Source: Candidatus Synoicihabitans palmerolidicus
GTDB lineage: Bacteria > Verrucomicrobiota > Verrucomicrobiia > Opitutales > Opitutaceae
Length of the DNA: 64,000 nucleotides
Assembly: GCA_020809425.1 (NCBI GenBank)
Contig: JAGGDC010000001.1
Location: 1,749,001 to 1,813,000, forward strand
Direction of reading: 5' to 3'
In this document: one piece after another, positions 1 to 10,027 of the stretch
How positions within the stretch are numbered: the stretch's first letter is position 1
How the letters are laid out: the number at the start of each line of letters is the position of its first letter
Notes under the pieces: generated by a model
The model's database searches: none
What the model saw: only the letters and a program-made list of their open reading frames with translations
Told to the model about the DNA's origin: nothing
Translations under genes and position numbers: made by a program

Positions 1-50
1 AGCTCTACCGAGGCCCCTGCCGGTGACCCTTCGCCGAGTCCGGCAAACCT

Positions 51-183
51 TCAACGTTGCGGCGAGGACGACAGGGTGACTTTGCCCAGTTTGTCTTGCT
101 TCAACTCGGGGAAGTAGATGTTGCCGTCATTGCCCGCCTCGATCCGATGCATGAAGCTCCCCGGCCGAAATCACGTGGACCGC
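51..183 (-). pseudogene. C-terminal remnant of a beta-propeller (Vgb/NHL-like) protein
   Basis: The minus-strand reading frame ending at the TGA at 51-53 gives a convincing protein tail, HRIEAGNDGNIYFPELK followed by a short basic end. The pattern 'xGNDGNIYFxE' resembles a blade of virginiamycin-B-lyase or NHL-repeat propellers, which is a family-level guess. The frame closes upstream at a TGA near 184-186, and the plus strand becomes coding for an unrelated protein from about 167, so only about 40 codons survive. I infer that the gene was cut at a rearrangement junction near 165. Confidence 0.35.
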
Positions 184-360
184 CACACAATTGGCCAAAC
201 TAGATCTCCGCTATTTCCACGGAGGGCATTGCACCGGTATCGCTCCGATCCACCAAATTCTCGACGCCCTAAACCTGCCTCGTTCCACCGCCGTCGTTTG
301 GGGGTGGGCGCATCCTTCGATCTTAACACCGGCATCAATGCGCTCTGGATCGCTCGGTAG
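167..360 (+). pseudogene. C-terminal remnant of an MBL-fold hydrolase, frameshifted
   Basis: Codons from about 167 read ITWTATQLAKLDLRYFHGGH and continue CTGIAPIH. The GHCTG element is typical of the C-terminal half of metallo-beta-lactamase-fold proteins of the dihydropterin-phosphate-synthase-like group. After about 290 the reading continues in another frame as VGASFDLNTGINALWIAR and stops at 358-360, the usual short tail of such proteins. There is no N-terminal half and no start codon, and one frameshift is present. It abuts the minus-strand fragment just upstream, so both genes appear to be debris around one breakpoint. The family assignment is tentative. Confidence 0.4.
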
Positions 361-427
361 ATTCAGCCTCTCATCCGTGCCCCTGGCTCGCGCAATCCAT
401 CACTCGTCAACCCTACCCCACCGGTCG

Positions 428-865
428 TCAATTGCCCGTTGCAACCAAACGGGCCCGTTCTCGAGCTTCTCTAAAAATGTGGATACCACTGACACTCACC
501 CCACCAATTCCTCGCACAAAAGTTCGATGACCGAAACGTTCGCTCACAAATACTGCTGTTCTCAACGCATCCCCACGGAGGACTTTTATCGCGTGTTGTT
601 GAAGCAATGCCTGCATCCTCAGGCACGCTTTCTTCTGCCGATCATCCACTTCATAAATCCGGTGTTTTTTCAAGCCGATTTCGTGTTCCTTGACTGCATC
701 AGCCGGATCCGCACGCACGAACAACTTATCGATGAATCCCACGATTTTCGCCACGATCGCGCCAACCGCACCAGCCTGCGTCGCTGGTTTCGTCTCCGGG
801 TCTCCATCGCCCGCGTTCAGACCATAGTCCGCCCCTTGCTCTGAATCTTTGTATTCGCTCGCGGA
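428..865 (-). pseudogene. Unidentified protein fragment
   Basis: This frame is open from 865 to 428 on the minus strand and looks protein-like rather than random: an acidic low-complexity start (EYKDSEQGADYGLN), a short hydrophobic stretch (GAIVAKIVGFIDKLF), then a charged helical stretch (KEHEIGLKKHRIYEVDDRQK). There is no ATG. The first usable start is a GTG at 754, inside the hydrophobic stretch, while coding character extends further upstream, so the N-terminus is probably lost. I do not recognise the family. It could be the tail of a larger membrane protein. It lies in a region with no intact gene, between MBL debris and the PadR gene. Confidence 0.3.
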
Positions 866-961
866 TTAACCGTTGCGGAGCGCTGCCTCCGGACCTTGTT
901 GTCAAACTCCGACAACAAAGAACTTGCCTATTGTCGAAGCACGACACTATAAAAATCGGGT

Positions 962-1303
962 ATGGACAAAATGCCCAAGGAACTGCTGCAGGGGACTCTT
1001 GACCTCCTCATCCTCAAGACGCTTTCCACCGCGAGCTTGCACGGTTGGGACATTTCCAAGCGTATCGCAGTCGTCTCCAAAGAACGCCTTTCCCTGAAAC
1101 AGGGTTCCCTCTACCCCGCGCTTCACCGCCTCAAAGGCCGAGGTTGGATCGAAGCTGAGTGGGGTGTGTCCGACACTGGCCGCAGTGCAAAATTCTACCG
1201 CCTAACCTCTCTCGGTCGCAAACAATTGGAGACCGAAAAAGCACACTGGCTCTCCTTCGCCTCCGCCATGACCAGCGTGCTGCAGATGGAGGAGGAGGCG
1301 TGA
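962..1303 (+). CDS. PadR family transcriptional regulator
   Basis: A 113-residue protein with the PadR winged-helix layout. It begins LLQGTLDLLILKTLS (helix 1), followed by LHGWDISKRI, the signature QGSLYPALHRLKGRGWIEAEW (recognition helix and start of the wing) and a C-terminal dimerisation helix. It spans the full family length and is intact. The stop overlaps the GTG start of the following ADOP permease (GTGA), and GGAGGAGG just upstream of that start serves as its ribosome binding site, so the two were one transcription unit. In Acidobacteria and Opitutaceae such PadR genes commonly precede ADOP permeases and are thought to control them. Here its partner permeases are dead. A close relative lies at 48951-49298. 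Confidence 0.9.
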   Translation: MDKMPKELLQGTLDLLILKTLSTASLHGWDISKRIAVVSKERLSLKQGSLYPALHRLKGRGWIEAEWGVSDTGRSAKFYRLTSLGRKQLETEKAHWLSFASAMTSVLQMEEEA

Positions 1304-3945
1304 TTGACGAACGCCTACGTTGGATGCGCACCCAACTGCACCGCCTGTTTCGCCGCGGCCAACAGGAAGCCGATCTCGATGCGGAACTGCAATTCCACCT
1401 CGACGCGCTCACCACTCAATTCATCGCGGAAGGCATGACGGAACGCGACGCCCGTCTGGCCGCCCGGCGCGAGTTCGGCTCGGGGGATACTTATCGCGAG
1501 GAACGCGTGGCTCGTGGCGCCCTCTCGCGCTCGCCGACCTGTGGCGCGACATCCGCCACGCCGCTCGCTCACTGCGCCGCAGTCCGGGCTTTTCGGTCAC
1601 GGCAGTGGTTATCCTCGCCCTCGGCATCGGCACCACCACCACCATGGTCAGTGTCCTGCAAACTGTAGTGCTCGCTCCCCCTACCCGTACGGGATCAAGA
1701 CCGCTTGGTCTACTTTTTGGAAAATAATCCCTCGCGCAACATCACCATATTTTCCCAGTCGGTACCCAACTTCGTGGACTACCGAGATCGCACCCAGTCG
1801 TTCGAATCCCTGATCGGCAGCGACGTGCGCAACGTCAACTTGAGCAATGATTTCGCCAGGCCCGACCAAGCCAATTCCGTGCAAATCTCCCCAGGGTTAG
1901 CGATGCGCTCGGCTGGCCATCTGGTGATGGGTGGTGGATTTTTACCGGAGGAAAATACGCCAGGTGGTCCAGCTGTCGTCGTGATCGGGGAGCACGTGTG
2001 GCGCGAACGTTTTGATGCCGACCCCGCCGTGCTTGAACGCACCCTGGATATCGATCGCGTGCCGCATCGTATCATCGGCGTGATCGGTCGCCACGCCGAA
2101 ATCTTGGGTCCATGCGATGTGTGACGTCCGTTACGACCGGACCCCACTCAAGTCGCACGCGATAATCGTTGGCTCACCGTGATCGGGCGACTGGTCCCCG
2201 GCGTCTCATTGGTTCAAGCTCAAGCGGAGGTCGCTACCGTTGCCGCCGGCTTGCGCGCGGAATATTTCGAGGTCATGGAAGGCTGGGGCGGCTACCTGCA
2301 ACCTTTGGCCGACAACGTCATCCCGTCGACATTGCGCCATGCCCTTACCCTTTTATTTGCCGCCGTGGGTGTGCTACAATTGATCGCCTGCGCCAATGTC
2401 GCGAATCTGCTGCCTGCTCGCTCCATGGTTCGCGAACACGAGTTGGCTCTACGAACCGCGTTCGGTGCCACGCGAGGTCAGTTGATTCGCCAACTCCTCG
2501 CCGAAGCCGCAGTGCTGTCAGTAACCGGTGCATGTCTGGGCGGTTTGCTGACGCTGTACAGCATTGACGTGCTGCGGGCTGTCGCCCCGGCGGACATTCC
2601 GCGTATCGACCAAGCTGCGTTGGACGGACGGAGCATCCTGTTCACCGGCCTCATCGCCGTGCTCACCACTCTGGGGGCCGGCCTCCTGCCGGAATGGCGG
2701 TTTTCGCGTGCATCGACTTTCCCGACACTCGGATCCGCCGCCAAGACGGCGGGTCCGTCTCGAGGCAAACAACGACTACGAAACGGTCTCGTCGTGGTGC
2801 AGTTGGCCTTATCGCTGCTGCTCATCGCGGGAGCAGATCTGTTGCTGCGCAGTTTCGAGAAATTGCAGGACGTGGATCCCGGCTACGAAACCGGAGGTAT
2901 CCTGACGTTCAAGATCACTCCCGATGCCAAACTGTATGGCGGCGAGGCTCGCCTCCCACTCTACCGGCAAATGAAGCAACGCCTCAGCGCACTGCCGGGA
3001 GTCACAGGCGTTGGTCTTTTCAGTGGACTCCCATTCGGAGGCGGGCGGGCCAGCCTAAATCTATTCGCCCGCGACTCAGCGGCGCTGCCCGCGGATGAAT
3101 CCGTGCAAGCCTCCTGGCGCATCGTTGATGCCGATTACTTCAACGTACTGAAAATCCCCATGCGATCCGGTCGCGGATTCGAAGATCGGGATCACAATTG
3201 GGATGCCCCTGTAATTATCCTGAGCCAGTCTCTCGCCGAACTCTTTTGGCCGCACGAGGATGCCGTGGGTAAACGCGTTGTACCCGGCAGTGGAGACCAT
3301 GCCTACACGGTGGTTGACGTAGTCGGAGACACTCGGTTGACCGACCTGACGGGAAGTCGTGAACGCCCGCAGATGTATTTCCCACTCACTCTCTGAACCG
3401 GGTGGAACACGATGAGTTTCGCCGTTCGCACCGAACTCCCTCCCGCCACACTCACCGGCGCAGTCCGTTCGTTAATCCACGACGTCGATCCTCAGCAACC
3501 GTTGTTCGATTTCAACACGCTCTCCCATTTCACCGCCGCCCGCCTGCAATCTCCTCGCCTCCACTCCTGGTTGCTAACGGTGTTCTCCGCGCTCGCCCTG
3601 GTCTTAGCCAGCGTGGGTATCTACGCGGTCATGCACACGCTGGTGACCCAACGCACTCGAGAGATCGACGTGCGCATGGCCCTGGGCGCGCCGCGGGGGG
3701 CCGTGCAGCTCATGATGTTGCGCCAAGGGACTAGGTTGATCCTGAGCGGCACTGCCACCGGGACGATCCTCGCGGCGTATTGCTCCCGATTCCTCGCCCC
3801 GCAGCTGTTCCAAACCGAGGCGACCGACCTCGGCGTTTTCTTCGGCGCCGTTGTCATCATCTCGTTGGCGGCATTGGCCGCCATCTTCATTCCCGCCCAC
3901 CGCGCAACCAAGGTTGATCCGATTATCGCCCTGCGCGCCCAATAG
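1300..3945 (+). pseudogene. ADOP-type MacB/FtsX permease, broken
   Basis: It starts at GTG 1300, overlapping the PadR stop. The product would be an 'acidobacterial duplicated orphan permease' of about 880 residues: a short N-terminal prefix (ERLRWMRTQLHRLFRRG), first helix (ALGIGTTTTMVSVL), MacB_PCD domain, central FtsX helices (LLFAAVGVLQLIACANVANL), second MacB_PCD and a last FtsX block ending HRATKVDPIIALRAQ. It is disrupted at least four times: a frameshift near 1510-1525, an extra C in the run 1677-1681, TGA at 2122-2124 and TGA at 3394-3396. The family are inner-membrane permeases without their own ATPase. The adjacent copy at 3974 shares the prefix, indicating tandem duplication. Confidence 0.88.
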
Positions 3946-3973
3946 AGCCCTCCGTCCGTCCCTTAATTTTCCC

Positions 3974-6608
3974 ATGATATCCGAACGCTTGCGCTGGATG
4001 CGCACCAAATTTCGCCGAATTCTGCGCCGCGGCCAACAGGAGGCCGAGCTGGATGCGAAACTACAGTTTCACCTCGACGAACTCACCGCTCAATTCATCG
4101 CGGACGGCATGACGGAACACGACGCCCGCTTGGCCGCCCGGCGCGAGTTCGGCACCGGAGATACTTATCACGAGGAAATGCGTGACACGTGGCGTTCACC
4201 CATGCTCGCCGACGCTTGGCGCAGCCTCGCGTTCGCGTTTCGGTCCCTCGCCCGCACGCCCGGATTTACCCTCATCGCCATCCTCACTCTCGGCCTGGGC
4301 ATCGGCGCCAACACCTCCATGTTCAACCTCGTCAATGGCATCCTCATCAAGCCGCTGCCCTACGCCGAGCCCCAAGAATTGGAGACTATCTATCGCCAGA
4401 CCTCGCAGAACCCCAAAGGGCGCGTATCTGCCCTCGAATTCCTGGAATTCCAGTCCGCCACTTCCACTTACGACGCTGTGCTCGGATACGCCTCCGACAA
4501 CGTGAGTATGGCCAAACCGGGCACCCCGGCCGAGTTCGTCGAGGCCATACGCGTCTCGGCCAACTTCTTTGACGTACTCGGTATTCAACCCTACCTGGGC
4601 CGCTCCTTCCACTCCGAAGAAGAGACCGAGGGACGTCATCGAGTGATCGTGCTCAGTCAGCGTTATTGGCAAACCCGGTTTGGCGGACGCGCTGACGTGA
4701 TCGACCAAAAGGTGCGCATCAACGGCGAGCCGCACGAGATCATCGGGGTATTGCCGAACTCGTTCAATGACTGGCGTCATCTGGGCTAGGTCGATTTCTT
4801 TCGCCCGCTAGCGTTCACCAACGAGGAATTGGCTAATCGTACGCAGAGTTTGGTGCGTCCGATTGGACGACGCGCGGCGAACGCAAGTGACAGCGACACC
4901 GCCGCCGAGGTTGCCGCGTTTGGCCAACGCCTAGCCCGCGATTACCCGGCGGCGCTTGCCGTATCGACTGTCGCCATGGGGTCGAGTACCACATACACGC
5001 TCTCCATGCTCGTGGCGCTGTCCGGCTTCGTGCTGCTGATCGCCTGCTCCAATCTCGCCAACTTCCTCCTCGCTCGCACCATGGCCCGTTCTAGGGAGTT
5101 CGCCGTGCGTGCGGCTTTGGGCGCCTCCTGCGCGCAGCTGCTTCGCCCGCTCTTGATCGAGGCCGTGCTGCTTGCGTTGGCTGGCGGATTGCTGGCTTTG
5201 GTGATCGCGACAGAGGTCTCTGACTGGCTAGCTGTGCGCAGCACGGGCGACAACGGCGATCAAGTGGTAATCCCCCCTCAATTGGATCGTACTCGGGGCC
5301 GTCCTGGCATCCCTCGCGACGGCGGTGGCGTTTGGTTTGGCGCCCGCCCTGTTCGCGCTGCGCCTCAACCTCAATGAAACCTTGAAAAGCGGGGCTCGGG
5401 GCAGCGTTGATAGTCGCGCCCAAAACCGTTTTCGGCAATTGCTTATCGTAGGGCATTTCACCCTCGCCACGGTGCTGCTCTCAGGGGCGACCTTGTTTAT
5501 TTACGGGCTCGATGATCTGAACCATCGCCGGTCGGGATGGAGCTCTGATCGCCTTGTCACGGGCACTTTCCTGCTACCCGACGCCTCCTACGCGAATCCC
5601 CACGATATCACGGCTTTTCAGGACCGCGCTCTGGAGCAGTTGCGGGCATTGCCCGGCGTGGTCTCGGCCGGACTCGCCGCCCATCCTCCGTTCTTCAACT
5701 GGTCCGAATCGCGACGCTTCATCGCGGAGGGACCACTTCCGCCCGAACCGGGGCGCGAACCCGCGGCGATGATCAACGCAGTTTCGCCCGGCTATCTTTC
5801 CACCGTGGGTACATCCCTCATCGCTGGACGCACGTTTGATCCCAGGGACCAGGCCGACTCGCCCCGCGTGTTTGTGATCAACCAATCCATGGCGCGCACC
5901 CTCTTTCCGAATAGGGATCCCATTGGTCGGCGCATTGCCCGCGTATCCGATTCTGACCAGGAATGGGGAGAAATTGTCGGCGTGGTGGAAGACGTGCGCA
6001 ATGTGCTGCCCGAGGCTGTTACCGTGCCTTTCCAATTGTATGTCCCAATGACGCAAGAACCGCGCACCTACAATGAAGTCGCGGTGCGACTCCACGGCGA
6101 AGGGGCGAGCGCCCTGGTCCCGGCCATCCGGGCACTGATGAGCGATCTCGATCCCGATCTTCCTATTCGCAACCTCAAGACCGCCGAAGATCGCGTGTTC
6201 CGCGCCAACTATCAACTCGGTGTACTGCGAGACATGCTCACCGGATTTGCCGTGCTCGGCCTCGGTCTCGCTTCGCTCGGCATCTACGGCGTGATTGCAC
6301 GAACCATGGCTCAGCGCACCGGGGAGTTCGGCATCCGCCTCGCTCTAGGCGCACAAGTGAGCGACATCACGCGACTGGTCTTGGGTTCCGGCGTAAGACT
6401 CGCCTTAACCGGAGCCGTGCTGGGAGCTATCGGCGGAGCGGGGTTGAATCGAGTGATCGCCATGGGCTTCGCCAACATGCAGCTGAATAATCCGTGGATG
6501 ATGGTCACGTCCGTCGCCGTGCTGATCACCGTGGGTCTGCTCGCTTCCTACCTTCCGGCCCGACGTGCGGCCCGCATCAATCCGATCGATTCCCTTCGCT
6601 CCGAGTGA
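3974..6608 (+). pseudogene. ADOP-type MacB/FtsX permease, broken (second copy)
   Basis: ATG at 3974 begins MISERLRWMRTKFRRILRRG, nearly the same prefix as the upstream copy. First helix: ILTLGLGIGANTSMFNLVNG. MacB_PCD follows, then LVALSGFVLLIACSNLANFL, a second periplasmic domain and the final FtsX block SLGIYGVIARTMAQRTGEFG, ending PARRAARINPIDSLRSE. Two lesions are visible: TAG at 4787-4789, and a frameshift at the C6 run 5272-5277, where removing one C restores NWIVLGAVLASLATAVAFGL. The second half (5325-6608) remains a long open frame but lacks its N-terminal membrane anchor. It is the second gene of the PadR-ADOP-ADOP unit and is presumably non-functional. Confidence 0.88.
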
Positions 6609-6619
6609 ATGTGTGGCTC

Positions 6620-6901
6620 TCAATCTTCAGCCAGCGCCCGTGCGGCGATGGCGGCGCCTTCGTCCGTCGCCAACAGCGCAAACGCCGCCTGCACATCGCC
6701 CGGTTCCCTCCGTCGATCCATTTCGTGCAGCGCGCTTTTAATCAGCGACTTCCGTTGCACCATCGGCACACTCAATAATCGGAGCACCTCTTCCCGAAAC
6801 GCCTCGTCCTTCCGTGCCGCCAGTATCATCTGAGAGAATGCCTCTCCTGGCTCCTCGTCTTTCGCGGTGAACCAATCCCGGCATTTCTCGATCCAACTCA
6901 T
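6620..6901 (-). CDS. Small hypothetical protein
   Basis: A 93-residue open frame convergent with the upstream permease, only 11 bases from its end. I chose the ATG at 6901 (MSWIEKCRDWF); the frame stays open to 6952, but the extra residues look unlike protein. The product is soluble, helical and charged, with AFREEVLRLLSVPMVQRKSL and an alanine-rich end (ATDEGAAIAARALAED). There is no signal peptide, membrane segment or recognised motif. It is probably real, because the reading is sustained and protein-like, but I cannot assign a function. No convincing Shine-Dalgarno sequence precedes the start. Confidence 0.55.
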   Translation of the reverse strand: MSWIEKCRDWFTAKDEEPGEAFSQMILAARKDEAFREEVLRLLSVPMVQRKSLIKSALHEMDRRREPGDVQAAFALLATDEGAAIAARALAED

Positions 6902-7010
6902 CGCGTGAAACTGACCAAATGGTCTTCCTAAGCCAATCGGGAAAACCGACAATTCAACTCGGCCCAGAAAGTTGAAACCTTTCCGCCAAATCTAATGTGA
7001 ACACCACCAC

Positions 7011-8336
7011 GTGATCTCTCCTTTTCGCCTCATCCGCCTCCTGTCTCCGATTGCGGGGATTCAACTTCGCCTCTCTTCCGCAGGGGTCAAATTCGGACAG
7101 TTGCTTGCCCTCGTGGCTCTCACCACAATTTGCGCGCCATCAGCCTCGGCGGAGGATGATCCGGAATCCGTTAATCAGCTCAGCGCTGATTTCGCACCCG
7201 ATGTCCAACTCGCGCCGTTTACCGTCAATGGCGAACGTCTCTCCATCTCCATCACGCCCGGACCAAGCGCGACCAGCGCTACGCCGAGAAATTCGAGGAA
7301 GAAGTCGTCGAGATCGCTTACGAGACGTTGGAATCCGGAACCGGAGCAGGACTGGTGATTGTGGGCCGAGATAAAGAACCCCACCCCATCTTGGTTTTTC
7401 GTCAATTCACCCAACTGGCGGAAACCGGTCAACTTGACTCCGCCCGTCGCCGCACTCGAGCCCCGACTTTCCAAGTTCCTCCTCGACTGGAAAACACGCA
7501 TGAATCTCGAGGAGGGAAACCAAGATAACAGTGAAGACTTCGGACTCGATTTCGAGACGTTGGTCGTAGCCTTGCTCCTCCCGTTGGAAGATCTCGGCGC
7601 TCAATTGTACCAGCTCGCGTGGGCGGAAAATTTCGGTTCCGGCCGCATCGAACAACGTCTGCGGCAGCTCAAAGTCTCCGACCTCGAAAGTAACCAATTC
7701 GGTCACTACCACTGGGTGTTTTACCTGCCGCCGCGAAATGCTCTGAACAATGTGCTCAAAGCGGTGCTGCCCGTCATGATGAAGACAGAGAAGATGGGCT
7801 TCTTCAAGCGCGCCGCGATGCGCAGCGCTATCTTCGTATTTAAACCTGCCATCAAAAAAGCCATGGAAGGGGTCCGCAAAGGAATGCTCTTCCTGACCGT
7901 CCTCCGCACTCGCAGTGATTACAACGATGAGGAAATCATGTCTCTCACCGGCGCTTACATCGAGGTGCTGATGCCAGACTTTAAGTTCAATGGCAGCACC
8001 CAGCAGCGGCGCGCACTCGAAGCCATCAAGGCCAAAAAACAAGAGAACGCCAAATACGCCAAACATCCTTTTGTCACCCCCTCTCGGCTCGTCGACTTTG
8101 ACGCCGCCAGCTATGACCAATTCGTCGGCAACTACACCGACATAAGAAAAGATGAGAAAAAGACCACCCACCGATTCGCCCGGGATGGTGATACCTTCTC
8201 CTGGCAGTATCATGAGCAAGAACCGATGGTGTTCCATCCCGCCGGAGATCGACTCTTTGTCATCGAAGATGGCAAAATGACGAGCGAATTCCAAATGGAC
8301 GAATCCGGCAAATTGACGGGAGTCGAGGAACGCTGA
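7011..8336 (+). pseudogene. Exported protein with DUF3471-like tail, frameshifted
   Basis: Translation from the GTG at 7011 gives a signal peptide (FGQLLALVALTTICAPSASA) and then a mature start (EDDPESVNQLSADFAPDVQ). The frame shifts near 7245, where one C is missing and HARTKRDQRYAEKFEEEVVE continues in frame +2. It shifts back near 7425, after which the frame stays open to 8336. The C-terminal part includes FVGNYTDIRKDEKKTTHRF and DRLFVIEDGKMTSEFQM, like the small beta-barrel (DUF3471-type) module attached to some secreted hydrolases. The catalytic family is not recognisable. With two shifts the N-terminal third is scrambled, so I call it a pseudogene. Confidence 0.6.
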
Positions 8337-8371
8337 CACCGCCGGCGCAAAACCGTGCCGGTCATGCCCTA

Positions 8372-8841
8372 GTGTGCTGAGAGTTAATGAACTATACTGA
8401 ATGAAGGGATGCGGCGGTGCGGGCGCGTTGGATTTTCTCCAGGATGGCGGAGCCTTCGGCCTTCCAAGTGTAGTAGCGGGTGGGTTCGAGGTCGCGTGCG
8501 GCCATGTAGGTTTCGATGGCGTTGGTGAGGTCTCGAACGCTGGTGAAGCTGCCATCGCGGATACAATCGACGGTGAGGTCGCGGAAAAAGCGCTCTACTA
8601 GATTAAACCAGGAAGAGGATGTTGGAGTGCAGTGCGATGCGCTCGACGCCATGGGCTTTGGCATGGCGCTGATTGCGCCACTTTATCCAGCTCTTCAGTT
8701 GCGGCGTGGTCGGGCGTTTGATCATCTGTTCAAGTTCTTGATGCTGCGCGGCATCAATGATTAGCGGATTAACAGGGCGGGCCATGCACCCATCCTGCAC
8801 TACTATTTTTGTTTTGTATAGCTAATTAACTCCCACCACAC
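8372..8841 (-). mobile_element. IS630-type deletion derivative with terminal inverted repeats
   Basis: A 470-bp element bounded by 27-base inverted repeats (8370-8396 and 8817-8843, including TA at both outer edges) that differ at only 4 positions. IS630/Tc1 elements insert at TA and duplicate it, which fits TA at 8370-8371 and 8842-8843. The interior holds only the start and end of a minus-strand IS630 transposase; an autonomous element is about 1 kb. It therefore looks like a MITE-like internal deletion derivative. It sits between the broken exported gene and a small open frame. Confidence 0.8.
8392..8785 (-). pseudogene. IS630 family transposase, internally deleted and frameshifted
   Basis: The start (ATG at 8785) reads MARPVNPLIIDAAQHQELEQ, the N-terminal helix-turn-helix entry region of IS630 transposases. 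The frame then jumps directly to the catalytic C-terminal end. HCTPTSSSWFNLVERFFRDL carries the family signature 'TPTSSSWxNLVERFF', with the last DDE glutamate in 'VERFF'. A frameshift separates the two parts near 8640. The middle third, with the first catalytic aspartates, is missing. It cannot encode an active enzyme. Confidence 0.8.
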
Positions 8842-8871
8842 TAGGGGTGCCGGGGAACAGGTCAGGCCAAC

Positions 8872-9027
8872 ATGAACGAAAACGGCGACTCGGCCCAGGC
8901 GGCCGAGGCAGAGGAGGACCCGCAGGCCGTGCCACCGAGCACAACGCCGGTTCAGCAACCTTCTTCGTTTCTCTCGCAAGGCTCCGCGTTGAATTGGATT
9001 ATGTCTGAGCCCCCCTCAGCGCTGTAA
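8872..9027 (+). CDS. Short open frame, possibly a gene stub
   Basis: ATG at 8872 opens a 51-codon frame ending at TAA 9025-9027. It has a strongly biased, protein-like start (MNENGDSAQAAEAEEDPQ), then a proline/threonine-rich stretch. The product is acidic and probably disordered, like the N-terminal linker of a longer protein. GGAACAGG precedes the start at moderate distance. It may be a real small protein or the stub left when the IS630 derivative or a later deletion removed the rest. No family was recognised. Confidence 0.3.
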   Translation: MNENGDSAQAAEAEEDPQAVPPSTTPVQQPSSFLSQGSALNWIMSEPPSAL

Positions 9028-9167
9028 ATATATTGAAGGGAAATGGCGACGATTGAGGTTCCCGCTTTCGTCGTGTCACGTTTGACCGACGACGTTCGAC
9101 ACTTTCTACGTCTTCAACCCACTACCCTGGATCGCTTTACCCCGGTTCGTCCTCCCCGCGCCCCCCA
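9028..9167. other. Intergenic, nothing recognised
   Basis: A 140-base gap before the secreted protein. A pyrimidine-rich stretch (TCCTCCCCGCGCCCCCC) directly precedes the ATG at 9168, without a Shine-Dalgarno sequence. I see no clear promoter, hairpin or RNA. Confidence 0.3.
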
Positions 9168-9642
9168 ATGAAAAACTATCTCTGCCTCCTCCTCTCCCTC
9201 ACTGCCGTGAGCGTTCTCCCCACATGGGTTCAGGAAAACCCCGACAGCGCCCAACCTCTGATCAATAGTTCAACCCGCACCACGCTGACCGCGGATAATC
9301 CGCGCATGATTGTGGGATTCACCGTCCCGTCCAATCCGGATCCCGATCGCCCTTTCTACCCCAAATCCCTCCTCATTCGTGCGATCGGCCAGGGACTTTC
9401 TCAATTCGATGTCGCCAACCCACTATTGGATCCAGTGGTGCAGGTGTTCGACGCGGCGGGCAATGAACGTGTCCGCCAGTTGGACTCACGACTTCACCAA
9501 ACCACTCTCCGACGATGACAACGCTACCGCTGAGGCTCGCGCCGCCACCGCCACCGCCGTTGCCAATACCGCCGCGTCGGTCGGCGCTTTCGCCGTCTCC
9601 GTGCCGAGCGTTGAAACCGTAACGGTCGCCGACTATTCCATC

Positions 9643-9678
9643 GTGGCCGGCCTCACTGGTGTGGCCGGCCTCACTGGT
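9643..9678. repeat. 18-bp perfect tandem duplication
   Basis: GTGGCCGGCCTCACTGGT occurs twice back to back inside the secreted-protein pseudogene. The length is a multiple of three, so it adds the six residues VAGLTG without changing frame. Confidence 0.95.
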
Positions 9679-9743
9679 GGCAATTACACCGTGGTCGTGT
9701 CCTCCGCTTCCGGTGCCTCGGGCGAGGTGTTGGTGGAAGTCTA

Positions 9744-9785
9744 TTCCGTGCACAACTACCCCCTTCCGTGCACAACTACCCCCCC
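9744..9785. repeat. 20/22-bp tandem duplication
   Basis: Unit TTCCGTGCACAACTACCCCC at 9744-9763 is followed at once by a second copy at 9764-9785 that ends in seven C instead of five. It lies at the 3' end of the secreted-protein pseudogene and changes the reading frame of the last codons. Confidence 0.95.
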
Positions 9786-9801
9786 TTCCGTTCCCATCTG
9801 A

Positions 9802-10027
9802 CGGATGTCCGAACCAAGGTCAGACATCCCTGCCTGTCTGGCTCCCCATCGGCCGAAACGATGAAATCAGGCCGCCCGCTTCTTGTCGGGAGCTCCACTT
9901 GCAAGGATCATACCTCCACGTATCCTGCTGCCAGCCGAGAATTTCCGGTGGCCACGTCAGTCACCCCGCATTTTTCGCGTTTATTCCAAACTAAACACCA
10001 ATAGCAAATAGGGTTAAATACCTATTT
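9802..10027. other. Intergenic, nothing recognised
   Basis: A 226-base gap. The end is AT-rich (CAATAGCAAATAGGGTTAAATAC, 9999-10021 region), which may hold a promoter for the next gene, but no clear -35/-10 pair is visible. There is no RNA or hairpin I would defend. Confidence 0.3.

Larger units (their letters stand above)
9168..9801 (+). pseudogene. Secreted beta-sandwich-like protein, frameshifted
   Basis: MKNYLCLLLSLTAVSVLP is a signal peptide. The body contains KSLLIRAIGQGLSQFDV, LLDPVVQVFDAAGNE and later GGNYTVVVSSASGASGEVLV. This is the recurrent 'LLIRAVGPxLxxFGV ... LxDPxLxLYDxxG ... YTxxVxGxxGxxGxxLVEVY' module found in secreted proteins of Opitutaceae. A frameshift near 9485 separates the two halves. 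Two tandem duplications occur inside (18 bp at 9643-9678, about 20 bp at 9744-9785); the second shifts the last codons. Cell-surface or exported role likely; exact function unknown. Confidence 0.6.

Noticed and set aside
5240-5340. Programmed ribosomal frameshifting at the C6 run in the second ADOP gene
   Set aside because: The same gene also has a nonsense codon and its four paralogues are broken elsewhere, so simple decay is more likely.
7407-8555. 382-codon minus-strand open frame
   Set aside because: It is opposite the exported-protein pseudogene and runs into the IS630 derivative; no protein-like features.
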